Shown piece by piece: positions 1 through 6,536 of a stretch of 15,861 bases of DNA. The first letter of the stretch is position 1; every line of letters begins with the position of its first letter. Below the pieces are notes generated by a model. That model made no database searches. It saw nothing but the letters and a program-made list of their open reading frames with translations, and was not told the origin of the DNA. The position numbers and the translations under genes were made by a program. Source of the stretch: an uncultured Porphyromonadaceae bacterium (GTDB lineage Bacteria; Bacteroidota; Bacteroidia; Bacteroidales; Muribaculaceae); NCBI GenBank assembly GCA_900548875.1, contig URMA01000071.1, forward strand, positions 1 to 15,861. Direction: 5' to 3'.

Positions 1-554
1 CAGCCATTAAGGACGGCAAGTCGATCGACACTTCCATGGGTATGACTCCGGTCGAAGGCCTGATTATGGGTACCCGCTGCGGTGACGTTGACCCGGGAGC
101 ACTTCTCTATATTCAGGAAAAAGAGCATCTCGACCATGAGGGAATGCAGGCGCTTATCAACAAGAAGAGTGGCGTGGCCGGTCTGAGCGGCGTTTCTTCC
201 GACATGCGCGACATCGAAAAGGCAGTGGAAGAAGGCAACGAACGTGCCATTCTGGCTCTGAAGATGTATGAATACCGCATCATCAAATACATCGGTGCCT
301 ACACGGCAGCATTGGGCGGTGTCGACGTGATTGTGTTCACAGGCGGTGTCGGTGAAAACCAGGCAAGCACACGCGAACACATCTGCAAGCAGCTCGCCTT
401 CCTCGGTATCGAATTCGACGATGAGAAAAACAAGACACGCGGCGAAGAAATCGAAATCAGCACTCCGAACTCGAAAGTCCGCGTCGTAGTCATCCCTACC
501 GACGAAGAATATATGATTGCCCGCGATACGGAAGCTATCGTGAAAGCTTTGTAA
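1..554 (+). CDS. ackA: Acetate kinase, C-terminal part (5' end outside window)
   Basis: Acetate kinase converts acetyl phosphate and ADP to acetate and ATP, the energy-yielding last step of mixed-acid fermentation; it is cytosolic. The open frame enters from the left edge (first full codon at position 3), so about 183 residues of the usual roughly 400 are present. The first methionine in frame at 36 is internal. Family motifs seen in order are DTSMGMTP, GTRCGDVDP, FTGGVGEN (nucleotide-binding region) and, near the C-terminus, TDEEYMIARDT, which holds the conserved acidic residue of the active site. The C-terminus is complete and is followed 32 bp later by an intrinsic terminator. A pta gene would be expected upstream, outside the window. 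The family call is firm. Confidence 0.97.
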   Translation, partial: AIKDGKSIDTSMGMTPVEGLIMGTRCGDVDPGALLYIQEKEHLDHEGMQALINKKSGVAGLSGVSSDMRDIEKAVEEGNERAILALKMYEYRIIKYIGAYTAALGGVDVIVFTGGVGENQASTREHICKQLAFLGIEFDDEKNKTRGEEIEISTPNSKVRVVVIPTDEEYMIARDTEAIVKAL

Positions 555-586
555 GAGAAATTCCTACATTGAAACAATACAGGGAT

Positions 587-625
587 AAAGACTGCATTCT
601 GGATTCGCAGAATGCAGTCTTTTTT
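587..625 (+). terminator. Intrinsic terminator of ackA
   Basis: A perfect 15-bp inverted repeat (587-601 with 608-622) encloses a 6-nt loop, and the right arm runs into six T residues (620-625). This is a textbook rho-independent terminator 32 bp after the ackA stop codon. It separates ackA from mtgA, so mtgA should have its own promoter in the short stretch that follows. Confidence 0.93.
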
Positions 626-660
626 CAAAAAGGTCGTTCCACTATCATTACATCATATCT

Positions 661-1350
661 ATGCGCAAGAAAAAACTGTTCCGCATCCTCCGCCTTGTCG
701 TCATCTGGTTTTTCATCCTGTCCATCGGGTCTGTCATTCTTTTCCGCTTTGTACCGGTGTTCTTCACCCCGCTTATGGGAATCCGCTGCGTGCAACAGCT
801 GGTCAACGGCGAAAGCCTGAAGCTGAAACACGACTGGGTGTCGCTCGACGAAATGTCGCGCAACATGCCGATGGCGGTCATCGCTTCGGAGGACAACCGC
901 TTTGCCCAGCACCACGGCTTCGACTTCGTGGAAATCCAAAAGGCAATCGAGGAACGTGAATCCGGAAAACGGAAACGCGGAGCGAGCACCATATCGCAGC
1001 AAACCGCCAAAAACGTATTTCTCTGGCCGTCGTCGTCATGGCTGAGAAAAGGACTGGAAGCCTATTTCACGGTCCTCATCGAAATATTCTGGAGCAAGGA
1101 ACGCATCATGGAGGTATATCTCAATTCCATCGAGATGGGCGACGGAATCTACGGCGTGCAAGCTGTGGCCGAAGAACACTTCAACAAAAATGCCGACGAA
1201 CTGACAGCCAACGAATGTGCCCTGATAGCCGCAACACTGCCGAATCCCCGGAAATTCAACTCGGCGCGGCCGTCAAGATACATGAAGAAACGCCAGGCGC
1301 AAATCCGACGCCTTATGCGGCTTGTTCCTCGTTTCCCAGAGGAGGATTAG
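661..1350 (+). CDS. mtgA: Monofunctional biosynthetic peptidoglycan transglycosylase
   Basis: This GT51 glycosyltransferase polymerises lipid II into glycan strands at the outer face of the inner membrane. The 229-residue length is normal for the monofunctional family. Residues 10-30 form one transmembrane anchor after a basic N-terminus (MRKKK). GT51 motifs follow in order: EDNRFAQHHGFD (77-88, with E77 as the likely catalytic base), GASTISQQ (107-114), RKGLE (129-133) and KERIMEVYLNSIEMGDGIYG (146-165). No transpeptidase domain follows, so it is not a bifunctional PBP. The ATG at 661 is chosen because it gives the basic stretch plus anchor; only about 35 bp separate it from the ackA terminator, and no clear Bacteroidota -7 motif was found there. 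A terminator lies at 1425-1469. Confidence 0.95.
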   Translation: MRKKKLFRILRLVVIWFFILSIGSVILFRFVPVFFTPLMGIRCVQQLVNGESLKLKHDWVSLDEMSRNMPMAVIASEDNRFAQHHGFDFVEIQKAIEERESGKRKRGASTISQQTAKNVFLWPSSSWLRKGLEAYFTVLIEIFWSKERIMEVYLNSIEMGDGIYGVQAVAEEHFNKNADELTANECALIAATLPNPRKFNSARPSRYMKKRQAQIRRLMRLVPRFPEED

Positions 1351-1424
1351 ACACCGACCCACGAACGGCTCACAGCGCCCCGGAACGGCCAATTTCCCCC
1401 ATAATTCAGAGACAGTCAACCAAC

Positions 1425-1469
1425 AAAATTGCCCGACCCTTGCAAAATCAACGGCCGGGCAATTTTTTT
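1425..1469 (+). terminator. Intrinsic terminator of mtgA
   Basis: An 11-bp perfect inverted repeat (1425-1435 with 1456-1466) encloses a 20-nt loop, and a run of seven T residues lies at 1463-1469. It lies 74 bp after the mtgA stop codon. On the opposite strand the left arm follows with an A-rich stretch but lacks a good U tract, so the direction is most likely plus. Confidence 0.88.
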
Positions 1470-1550
1470 CGCCGAATCTCTACAAAAAAAAGAAAATCCG
1501 TCCCAACTACCCCACATCGGCCATTAATCTTAATGACAAATTAAGCTCAC

Positions 1551-1578
1551 CGTAAACTGTAAACTGTAAACCGTAAAC
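1551..1578 (+). repeat. Heptamer array 1 (NGTAAAC, 4 units plus degenerate tail)
   Basis: Four contiguous 7-bp units occur here: cgtaaac, tgtaaac, tgtaaac, cgtaaac. They are followed by a degenerate unit (ccgtaaatcc) to about 1588. The same unit in the same orientation recurs at 1735-1798, 5704-5738 and 9327-9375, always between genes. The function is unknown. Confidence 0.9.
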
Positions 1579-1643
1579 CCGTAAATCCATAAAGAATTTT
1601 CAGACAGAAGAACAAAAAGACATAATTTTGAGGACGTTATCAC

Positions 1644-1688
1644 GAGGCGTCCTCCTCTTAGAGGAGGTGGGCGAAGCCCGGAGGAGTA
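1644..1688. repeat. GC-rich palindromic element (possible dispersed repeat)
   Basis: Two adjacent hairpins are visible. The first is cctcctct/agaggagg (1651-1658 with 1660-1667, one-base loop). The second is gggc-gaa-gccc (1669-1679). A further ggaggag (1680-1686) could compete to pair with the cctcct arm. The composition differs from the AT-rich surroundings. Similar GGAGGTG/GGAGGAG palindromes recur in many Bacteroidota genomes as far as I recall, but copy number cannot be judged here. Confidence 0.55.
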
Positions 1689-1702
1689 TGAACGCCATCG
1701 AA

Positions 1703-1730
1703 GGGTTATGGTTTAGGGGTTAGAGGTTAG
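1703..1730 (+). repeat. GGTTA-rich degenerate repeat patch
   Basis: Short G-rich direct repeats of the GGTTA/GGGGTTAG type (gggtta, ggttta, ggggtta, gaggttag) lie immediately left of heptamer array 2. TTTAGGG at 1712-1718 is the inverse complement of CCCTAAA at 1798-1804, so the patch could pair across array 2. No function is known to me. Confidence 0.5.
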
Positions 1731-1734
1731 CGTC

Positions 1735-1798
1735 TGTAAACCGTAAACTGTAAACAGTAAACAGTAAACAGTAAACTACAAAACTGCAAACTGTAAAC
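1735..1798 (+). repeat. Heptamer array 2 (NGTAAAC, about 9 units)
   Basis: Units read tgtaaac, cgtaaac, tgtaaac, then agtaaac three times, a degenerate tacaaaac, tgcaaac and tgtaaac. The three identical agtaaac copies suggest local expansion of one variant. The array lies directly beyond the rpsA terminator in the direction of rpsA transcription, where it would read as repeated GTTTACN. Confidence 0.9.
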
Positions 1799-1800
1799 CC

Positions 1801-1842
1801 TAAAAAAACAAACAAGGGGCGCACCTTTCGGCACGCCCCTTG
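1801..1842 (-). terminator. Intrinsic terminator of rpsA
   Basis: A perfect 9-bp stem, caaggggcg/cgccccttg (1813-1821 with 1834-1842), encloses a 12-nt loop. On the minus strand it is followed by TTTGTTTTTTTAGGG, a good U tract. It lies about 35 bp after the rpsA stop codon. Confidence 0.93.
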
Positions 1843-1877
1843 CGTCAATATTGAGGTTAATTCAAATTTTCTTCGAA

Positions 1878-3659
1878 TTACTTACCTTCCTTAGCCAACT
1901 TTTCTTTCAAAGCAGCCAATTCAGAGATGTCACCCAGAGTAGTCTTTTCGATAGTCGGAGTAACTAAAGTTTCTTCGCTCTTGTTGGCTTTCTTTGCAGC
2001 CTTCTTAGCTTCTGCCTTTTCAGCTTTAGCTTCATCTTCGAAGATGCGGCTGTGAGAAAGGATGATACGCTTAGAATCCTTGTTGAATTCGATTACCTTG
2101 AAGTTGAGCTTTTCGTCAACCTGAGCCTGAGTACCGTCTTCCTTAACAAGGTGTTTCGGAGTTGCGAAACCTTCAACACCATAAGGCAATGCGATTACAG
2201 CACCCTTTTCAACCATTTCAACGATAGTACCTTCATGGATGCTACCTACAGTGAAGATTGTTTCGAATACATCCCAAGGATTTTCTTCCAACTGCTTGTG
2301 GCCAAGGCTCAAGCGGCGGTTGTCCTTATCGATTTCCAATACCTGAACATCGATGTCAGCACCGATCTGAGTGAATTCGCTCGGGTGTTTGATTTTCTTA
2401 GTCCAAGAAAGGTCAGAAATGTGGATCAAGCCGTCAACGCCTTCTTCCAATTCAACGAATACACCGAAGTTAGTGAAGTTGCGAACTTTTGCAGTGTGCT
2501 TAGAACCAACAGGATATTTTTCTTCGATATTTTCCCATGGATCCGGTTTCAATTGCTTGATACCCAAAGACATCTTACGTTCCTTGCGGTCGAGAGTCAA
2601 GATAACGGCCTCTACTTCGTCGCCCACCTTCATGAAGTCCTGAGCAGAACGCAAGTGCTGTGACCAAGACATTTCAGAAACGTGGATCAAGCCTTCTACG
2701 CCCGGAGCGATTTCAACGAATGCACCGTAGTCAGCCATAACGACAACTTTACCCTTAACCTTGTCGCCAACCTTCAAGTTCGGGTCAAGAGCATCCCATG
2801 GATGAGGTTGAAGTTGCTTCAAGCCGAGAGCGATACGCTTCTTTTCGTCGTCGAAGTCAAGGATAACGACATTGAGTTTCTGGTCGAGAGATACAACTTC
2901 GTTCGGATCGTTTACGCGGCCCCATGACAAGTCTGTGATGTGGATAAGACCGTCAACACCACCGAGGTCGATGAACACACCGTAAGAAGTGATGTTCTTA
3001 ACTGTACCTTCAAGAACTTGACCTTTTTCAAGTTTAGCGATGATATCTTTCTTCTGCTGTTCCAGTTCAGCTTCGATAAGAGCCTTGTGAGAAACAACAA
3101 CGTTCTTGTATTCCTGATTGATTTTAACCACTTTGAATTCCATTGTCTTACCAACGAATACATCGTAGTCACGGATAGGCTTAACATCGATTTGAGAACC
3201 CGGCAAGAATGCTTCGATACCGAATACGTCAACAATCATACCACCCTTAGTGCGGCACTTGATGTAACCCTTAATAACTTCGTCATTTTCAAGAGCTTCG
3301 TTAACACGGTCCCAGCTGCGAGTTGCGCGAGCCTTCTTGTGAGAAAGAAGCAATTGACCTTTTTTGTCTTCCTGATTTTCGATGAACACTTCTACCTTGT
3401 CACCTACTTTCAAGTCAGGATTGTAACGGAATTCACTCATCGGAATGATACCGTCTGATTTGTAACCGATGTTAACAACAGCTTCACGCTTGTTCAATGC
3501 GATTACAGTTCCTTCGATTACATCTTTGTCCTTGATAGTGTTCAAAGATTCATCGTAAGTCTTTTCCAACTCTTCACGAGTCTTGCCAACTGCTACCTGT
3601 CCATGCTCGTATGCATCCCAGTCGAAGTCAGCGATTGGTGAATTTTTTAATTCGCTCAT
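1878..3659 (-). CDS. rpsA: 30S ribosomal protein S1
   Basis: S1 binds mRNA on the 30S subunit and helps start translation on leaders lacking a strong Shine-Dalgarno site, the usual situation in this phylum. The 593-residue protein has six S1 (OB-fold) repeats at about 45-110, 127-195, 213-282, 298-370, 385-457 and 472-538. Repeats 3-5 carry the classic YG(V/A)F(V/I)xL...GVxGLIHxSxxSW pattern, and linkers repeat KQLxPxPW. Residues 541-593 form a Lys/Ala/Glu-rich tail with no S1 fold. Six repeats match the E. coli-type protein. Codon use favours a restricted set, as expected of a highly expressed gene. The start at 3659 is followed by an acidic N-terminus; the leader is AT-rich with no visible Shine-Dalgarno sequence. 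Promoter and terminator both lie close by, so it is probably transcribed alone. Confidence 0.97.
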   Translation of the reverse strand: MSELKNSPIADFDWDAYEHGQVAVGKTREELEKTYDESLNTIKDKDVIEGTVIALNKREAVVNIGYKSDGIIPMSEFRYNPDLKVGDKVEVFIENQEDKKGQLLLSHKKARATRSWDRVNEALENDEVIKGYIKCRTKGGMIVDVFGIEAFLPGSQIDVKPIRDYDVFVGKTMEFKVVKINQEYKNVVVSHKALIEAELEQQKKDIIAKLEKGQVLEGTVKNITSYGVFIDLGGVDGLIHITDLSWGRVNDPNEVVSLDQKLNVVILDFDDEKKRIALGLKQLQPHPWDALDPNLKVGDKVKGKVVVMADYGAFVEIAPGVEGLIHVSEMSWSQHLRSAQDFMKVGDEVEAVILTLDRKERKMSLGIKQLKPDPWENIEEKYPVGSKHTAKVRNFTNFGVFVELEEGVDGLIHISDLSWTKKIKHPSEFTQIGADIDVQVLEIDKDNRRLSLGHKQLEENPWDVFETIFTVGSIHEGTIVEMVEKGAVIALPYGVEGFATPKHLVKEDGTQAQVDEKLNFKVIEFNKDSKRIILSHSRIFEDEAKAEKAEAKKAAKKANKSEETLVTPTIEKTTLGDISELAALKEKLAKEGK

Positions 3660-3726
3660 TTAAATAAATTGTTAATACTAAAGTTAATTTAATAAATTAG
3701 ACATTATATTGCTATATAGTCGGCGG

Positions 3727-3760
3727 CAAAGTTACGACTTATTTTATTATCACGCAACAA
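3727..3760 (-). promoter_or_regulatory. Candidate rpsA promoter (Bacteroidota type)
   Basis: On the minus strand TAACTTTG (3734-3727) matches the -7 consensus TAnnTTTG exactly. A TTGTTG stretch (3760-3755) sits 20 nt upstream, where a -33 TTTG box is expected. Transcription would start near 3720 and give a leader of about 60 nt that is almost entirely A and T. Confidence 0.65.
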
Positions 3761-3794
3761 CTTCGGCGCATTTTTCTGTTTTTTTATTCGCCAT

Positions 3795-4217
3795 TCAGCG
3801 TTTCGCCTCCAGCCGGGCAAGTTCGGCCACCGCCACAGTGTCACCCCATGAGGCAGCCTTACGAAGAAACCGAACTGCCAGTTCCTGCAAATCCGCATCC
3901 AAAGTATCGCGGTCGGCAAGCGTACGGTACACCCAATAGTTGGCCGGGACATACTCATAGCGTTCAGCCATCAGCCGGGCATAGGGATAAAAATTGAAAT
4001 TGCGCTCACGGCTGTAAATGCCGGCCAGTTCGCTGAACGCAGCCGTATCACCGTCCTCCACCACCGCCAGTTTAGTCTGCTCCAACAGCACATTTCCCGT
4101 CGGTTTGGGAGTGTGTTTCGTAGGAACAAAAGCCCAAATACACCCCACCACGATTAACAGAATTACGCCACCGATATAACCAGCGAGATATGCCAGCACC
4201 GTCTTTTTATCTATCAT
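3795..4217 (-). CDS. Membrane-anchored Sel1-like protein, paralog B
   Basis: I do not recognise a named family. The 140-residue product starts MIDKK and has one strong hydrophobic segment (about residues 7-30); by the positive-inside rule the C-terminal domain would face the periplasm. Residues 50-140 carry two short helical repeats of Sel1/TPR character: GDTAAFSELAGIY (56-68) and, near the end, KAASWGDTVAVAELARLE (120-137). Between them lies YARLMAERYEYVPANYWVYR. About 70 of 91 residues in this part are identical to the gene just upstream (4257-4709), while the N-terminal 48 residues are unrelated beyond being hydrophobic, which marks a tandem duplication. It is third in a probable operon, 39 nt after paralog A. 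No terminator is seen before the rpsA promoter. Confidence 0.85.
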   Translation of the reverse strand: MIDKKTVLAYLAGYIGGVILLIVVGCIWAFVPTKHTPKPTGNVLLEQTKLAVVEDGDTAAFSELAGIYSRERNFNFYPYARLMAERYEYVPANYWVYRTLADRDTLDADLQELAVRFLRKAASWGDTVAVAELARLEAKR

Positions 4218-4256
4218 CCTTCTCTCCTATTTTCCATGATTAAACATAAAGTTCTG

Positions 4257-4709
4257 CTACCGACGATTTGTTTCCAACCGTGCAAGTTCCGCCACCGCCG
4301 CAGTGTCGCCCAAGGCAGCCCCCTTGCAGAGAAACCCAACGGCCACATCCCGCTGTTCCGCCTCCAGCGTATCACAGTCAACCAACGTGCGGTACACCCA
4401 ATAGTTGGCCGGAGCATATTCATAACGCACCGCCATCAATCGGGCATAAGGATAAAAGTTGAAATCACGCTCTCGGCTGTAAATACCGGCCAGTTCGTCG
4501 AATGCCGCCGTATCACCGCCCTCCACCACCGCCAATTTCATCCGTTGCAGCGGTGTCATTCCAACGCCCCCCATCGGCTCTTCCAATGCATTCTTTTTAT
4601 CCTGAACATATTCAACATGGGCCATTACTACATTCATCGCAACAAACGTGACGATGGCCCCGGTAAATACTCCTAAACAAGCGGCTATGATTGTCTTTCT
4701 CCTTGCCAT
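4257..4709 (-). CDS. Membrane-anchored Sel1-like protein, paralog A
   Basis: This 150-residue protein of unknown function has the same plan as its neighbour at 3795-4217. A basic start (MARRK) precedes one transmembrane segment (about 7-30) and a spacer with Lys/Glu. A domain from residue 59 to 147 follows, with GDTAAFDELAGIY (65-77), YARLMAVRYEYAPANYWVYR (88-107) and AALGDTAAVAELARLE (131-146). The last element resembles a Sel1 repeat helix pair (AAxxGDxxAxxxLAxL). It lies only 6 nt after the upstream gene (4716-5579), which shares the GDTA-F motif, so the three genes are probably cotranscribed. Sel1-like domains usually mediate protein-protein contacts; a specific partner cannot be inferred. 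Confidence 0.85.
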   Translation of the reverse strand: MARRKTIIAACLGVFTGAIVTFVAMNVVMAHVEYVQDKKNALEEPMGGVGMTPLQRMKLAVVEGGDTAAFDELAGIYSRERDFNFYPYARLMAVRYEYAPANYWVYRTLVDCDTLEAEQRDVAVGFLCKGAALGDTAAVAELARLETNRR

Positions 4710-4715
4710 GATTTG

Positions 4716-5579
4716 TTAATTTTGTTTTCCTACAATATAATCAAGACCTTCCAGTTTCGTGGAATAGTAATGTCCGTATGACAGCAGATAATAGCCATAC
4801 GCACGATCAACCACCTGTGGCCGACCGTAAACATTCGCCATTATCCAACGATATACCTGGTTTTTCGGATGAGCCATAAGACCGTCGAATCTCAATGCAA
4901 ACAAAGCGGTATCTCCCGTTTCCACAAGCTCCACATAATCACGACTGCTCAAATAATCCTTACAAGGCACCTCTTGTTTTAACGGTATGTTCGCCAGGGA
5001 ATCTGCCAGCAATTTCTGCCGGTAGGCATCGCAGTATTTCCAGCGGTAATCGGCTTTGCGTCTGTCATCTTCCGTCTCTTCCTCCAAATTAGTAAAGAGC
5101 CACCACTCATCATATACCTCCGCCATCACTTCCATGTAGGCGGAAAAACCATCATTATTATTACTCCAGTAATACTCCTCCACCAACCTGAACAAGGAAT
5201 CATTTCCGCATTCAATCACTCCGATTTTTTCACCGACAATATCCGTACCGTAATAAGAACCGCCAGAGACCATGTCCAGCTCCTTGAACTTTTCCTGCCA
5301 AGCCCTTTTGGCTACCCGACTGACCGTGAACAAAAAAACAGACAATGCCACCACCGTCAATGTTTCAATTTTCCACAACCGCCTTTTGTCCACATCCGCA
5401 ACAAAAAGATACCCCCGCTCACACAACAGTACGAACGTCACAACAATAATTCCGACAACGTCCCAAATGTAATTATATGCCCAGCCGTTACCCAGCAAGA
5501 AAAAAAGAAGCCCCCCGACAAAATACATAATCAGGAAAGGAGTAGGCATCAGCAGTTTTTTCAGAAAATCTTTTTTCAT
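4716..5579 (-). CDS. Three-pass membrane protein with two GDTALF-type repeats
   Basis: This 287-residue protein belongs to no family I can name. Three hydrophobic segments (about 14-31, 38-54 and 72-89) are followed by a soluble domain of about 195 residues. That domain holds two copies of a motif shared with the next two genes. Copy 1 is around 125-156 (GNDSLFRLVEEYY ... YMEVMAEVYDEW) and copy 2 around 219-252 (ETGDTALFALRFDG ... VYRWIMANVYG). Both match the pattern GDTAxF...Y..xMAxxY of the small paralogs. The protein is rich in Trp, Tyr and acidic residues. It is first in the apparent three-gene operon; no convincing -7 motif was found before its start at 5579. With three segments the domain could sit on the opposite side of the membrane from the N-terminus. 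Confidence 0.85.
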   Translation of the reverse strand: MKKDFLKKLLMPTPFLIMYFVGGLLFFLLGNGWAYNYIWDVVGIIVVTFVLLCERGYLFVADVDKRRLWKIETLTVVALSVFLFTVSRVAKRAWQEKFKELDMVSGGSYYGTDIVGEKIGVIECGNDSLFRLVEEYYWSNNNDGFSAYMEVMAEVYDEWWLFTNLEEETEDDRRKADYRWKYCDAYRQKLLADSLANIPLKQEVPCKDYLSSRDYVELVETGDTALFALRFDGLMAHPKNQVYRWIMANVYGRPQVVDRAYGYYLLSYGHYYSTKLEGLDYIVGKQN

Positions 5580-5661
5580 AGTACCTATTTCATTCAGGTC
5601 AACCGACCACCTCTAAGGTTATGCAAGATAAGAAAAATATTGAAACCCACAAAATAAAAAA

Positions 5662-5718
5662 GGTTTACGGCCAACAGATTCTTGAGATATACAATGATGA
5701 ATCTGCAAACCGTAAACC
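5662..5718 (-). terminator. Candidate terminator of the HAD gene built partly from the heptamer array
   Basis: GGTTTACGG (5662-5670) pairs perfectly with CCGTAAACC (5710-5718), which is part of heptamer array 3. Inside this 9-bp stem, after a 4x4 internal loop, CAGATTC (5675-5681) pairs with GAATCTG (5699-5705), leaving a 17-nt loop. On the minus strand the hairpin is followed by TTTTTTATTTTG. The arrangement fits a rho-independent terminator for the genes at 5742-7178; a second array copy of CCGTAAACC (5731-5739) could compete for the same arm. Confidence 0.65.
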
Positions 5719-5738
5719 GTAAACTGTAAACCGTAAAC
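5704..5738 (+). repeat. Heptamer array 3 (NGTAAAC, 5 units)
   Basis: Units are tgcaaac, cgtaaac, cgtaaac, tgtaaac and cgtaaac. They end 3 bp before the stop codon of the HAD gene. A lone inverse unit (GTTTACG at 5663-5669) lies 34 bp to the left and can pair with units of the array. Confidence 0.9.
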
Positions 5739-5741
5739 CAA

Positions 5742-6524
5742 CTAAATTACTCCAAATTTCCGGAGAGCGTTGCTGATGCCGTTGTCGTCGACAGTGGTCG
5801 TCACGTAGTCGGCTTCCCGCTGCACGTCGTCGGCCGCGTTGCCCATGGCCACACCGACTCCCGCCCGACGCAACATCGGCACATCGTTTCCGCCGTCGCC
5901 GAACGCCATCGTTTCGCTGATGTCAATTCCCAAATGGCGGGCCATCGCCTCCACGGCCAGCCCCTTGTCGGCACCTTCAGCGGTAATGTCGGTGAATGCC
6001 GGATGCCAGCGGCTCGACACGCATTTCTCGGTCGTCGCCATCAACAGCTGTTCTTCGGCGGCTGTGACAAACACCGTCATCTGCACCACTCCCTGGCGGA
6101 GCATTTCTTCCATCGGAATATTGACAGGCAAATCACTTACGTTCAGCATTTTCTTAAACGTGTCGACAATCTCCATATCGGGATTCCGCACCAGCAAGTC
6201 GCGCGAACCCACCACGATATACATCCAATTGTGGGCATCGGACGCTTCAGCCAGTGCACGCACGTCGTGCTCGCTGATCAGACGGTCGTAGACCACCGTA
6301 TCACCGATATAGCAGAAAGCCCCGTTCGAAGTGAGATAGCCGTCAATCAAATGGGCAATAGCCCCCAAATTGTTGATTAACGCCACCGGCCGCCCCGTGG
6401 AAATGAAAATCTTCACTCCGGCAGCCTTTGCAGCCTCAAGCGCCTTGACCGTTGAAACGGGTATCTCGTGAGTGTTGAAACTGACGAGCGTGCCGTCAAT
6501 GTCAAAAAACAAAGCTTTTATCAT
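5742..6524 (-). CDS. Cof-type HAD-superfamily phosphatase (subclass IIB)
   Basis: This cytosolic hydrolase is predicted to dephosphorylate small phosphorylated metabolites such as sugar phosphates; the real substrate cannot be read from sequence. All four HAD motifs are present in 260 residues. Motif I is DIDGT (8-12, nucleophile D8 and acid/base D10), motif II is ISTGR (41-45), motif III lysine is K187 in GADKG, and motif IV is GDGGND (209-214). The region between motifs II and III (about 80-180) matches the C2B cap of Cof proteins, and the length is typical. It starts 12 nt after the DUF1847 gene and so is its operon partner. A hairpin with a U tract downstream uses part of heptamer array 3. 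Confidence 0.93.
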   Translation of the reverse strand: MIKALFFDIDGTLVSFNTHEIPVSTVKALEAAKAAGVKIFISTGRPVALINNLGAIAHLIDGYLTSNGAFCYIGDTVVYDRLISEHDVRALAEASDAHNWMYIVVGSRDLLVRNPDMEIVDTFKKMLNVSDLPVNIPMEEMLRQGVVQMTVFVTAAEEQLLMATTEKCVSSRWHPAFTDITAEGADKGLAVEAMARHLGIDISETMAFGDGGNDVPMLRRAGVGVAMGNAADDVQREADYVTTTVDDNGISNALRKFGVI

Positions 6525-6536
6525 AGTTTTTCCGTG

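Larger units (their letters stand above)
1351..1877. other. Gene-free convergent intergenic region rich in repeats
   Basis: This 527-bp stretch lies between the 3' ends of mtgA (+) and rpsA (-). Open frames here are overlaps of mtgA reading into non-coding DNA and show no recognisable protein. It holds the mtgA terminator, a first NGTAAAC array, a GC-rich hairpin element, a GGTTA-rich patch, a second NGTAAAC array and the rpsA terminator. The two arrays flank the hairpin element. Confidence 0.8.

Noticed and set aside
1038..1555. Plus-strand frames running past the mtgA stop
   Set aside because: They are alternative frames of mtgA running into the terminator; low-complexity products without domains.
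1735..1798. CRISPR array
   Set aside because: Units are 7 bp, contiguous and without spacers, and no cas gene is present.
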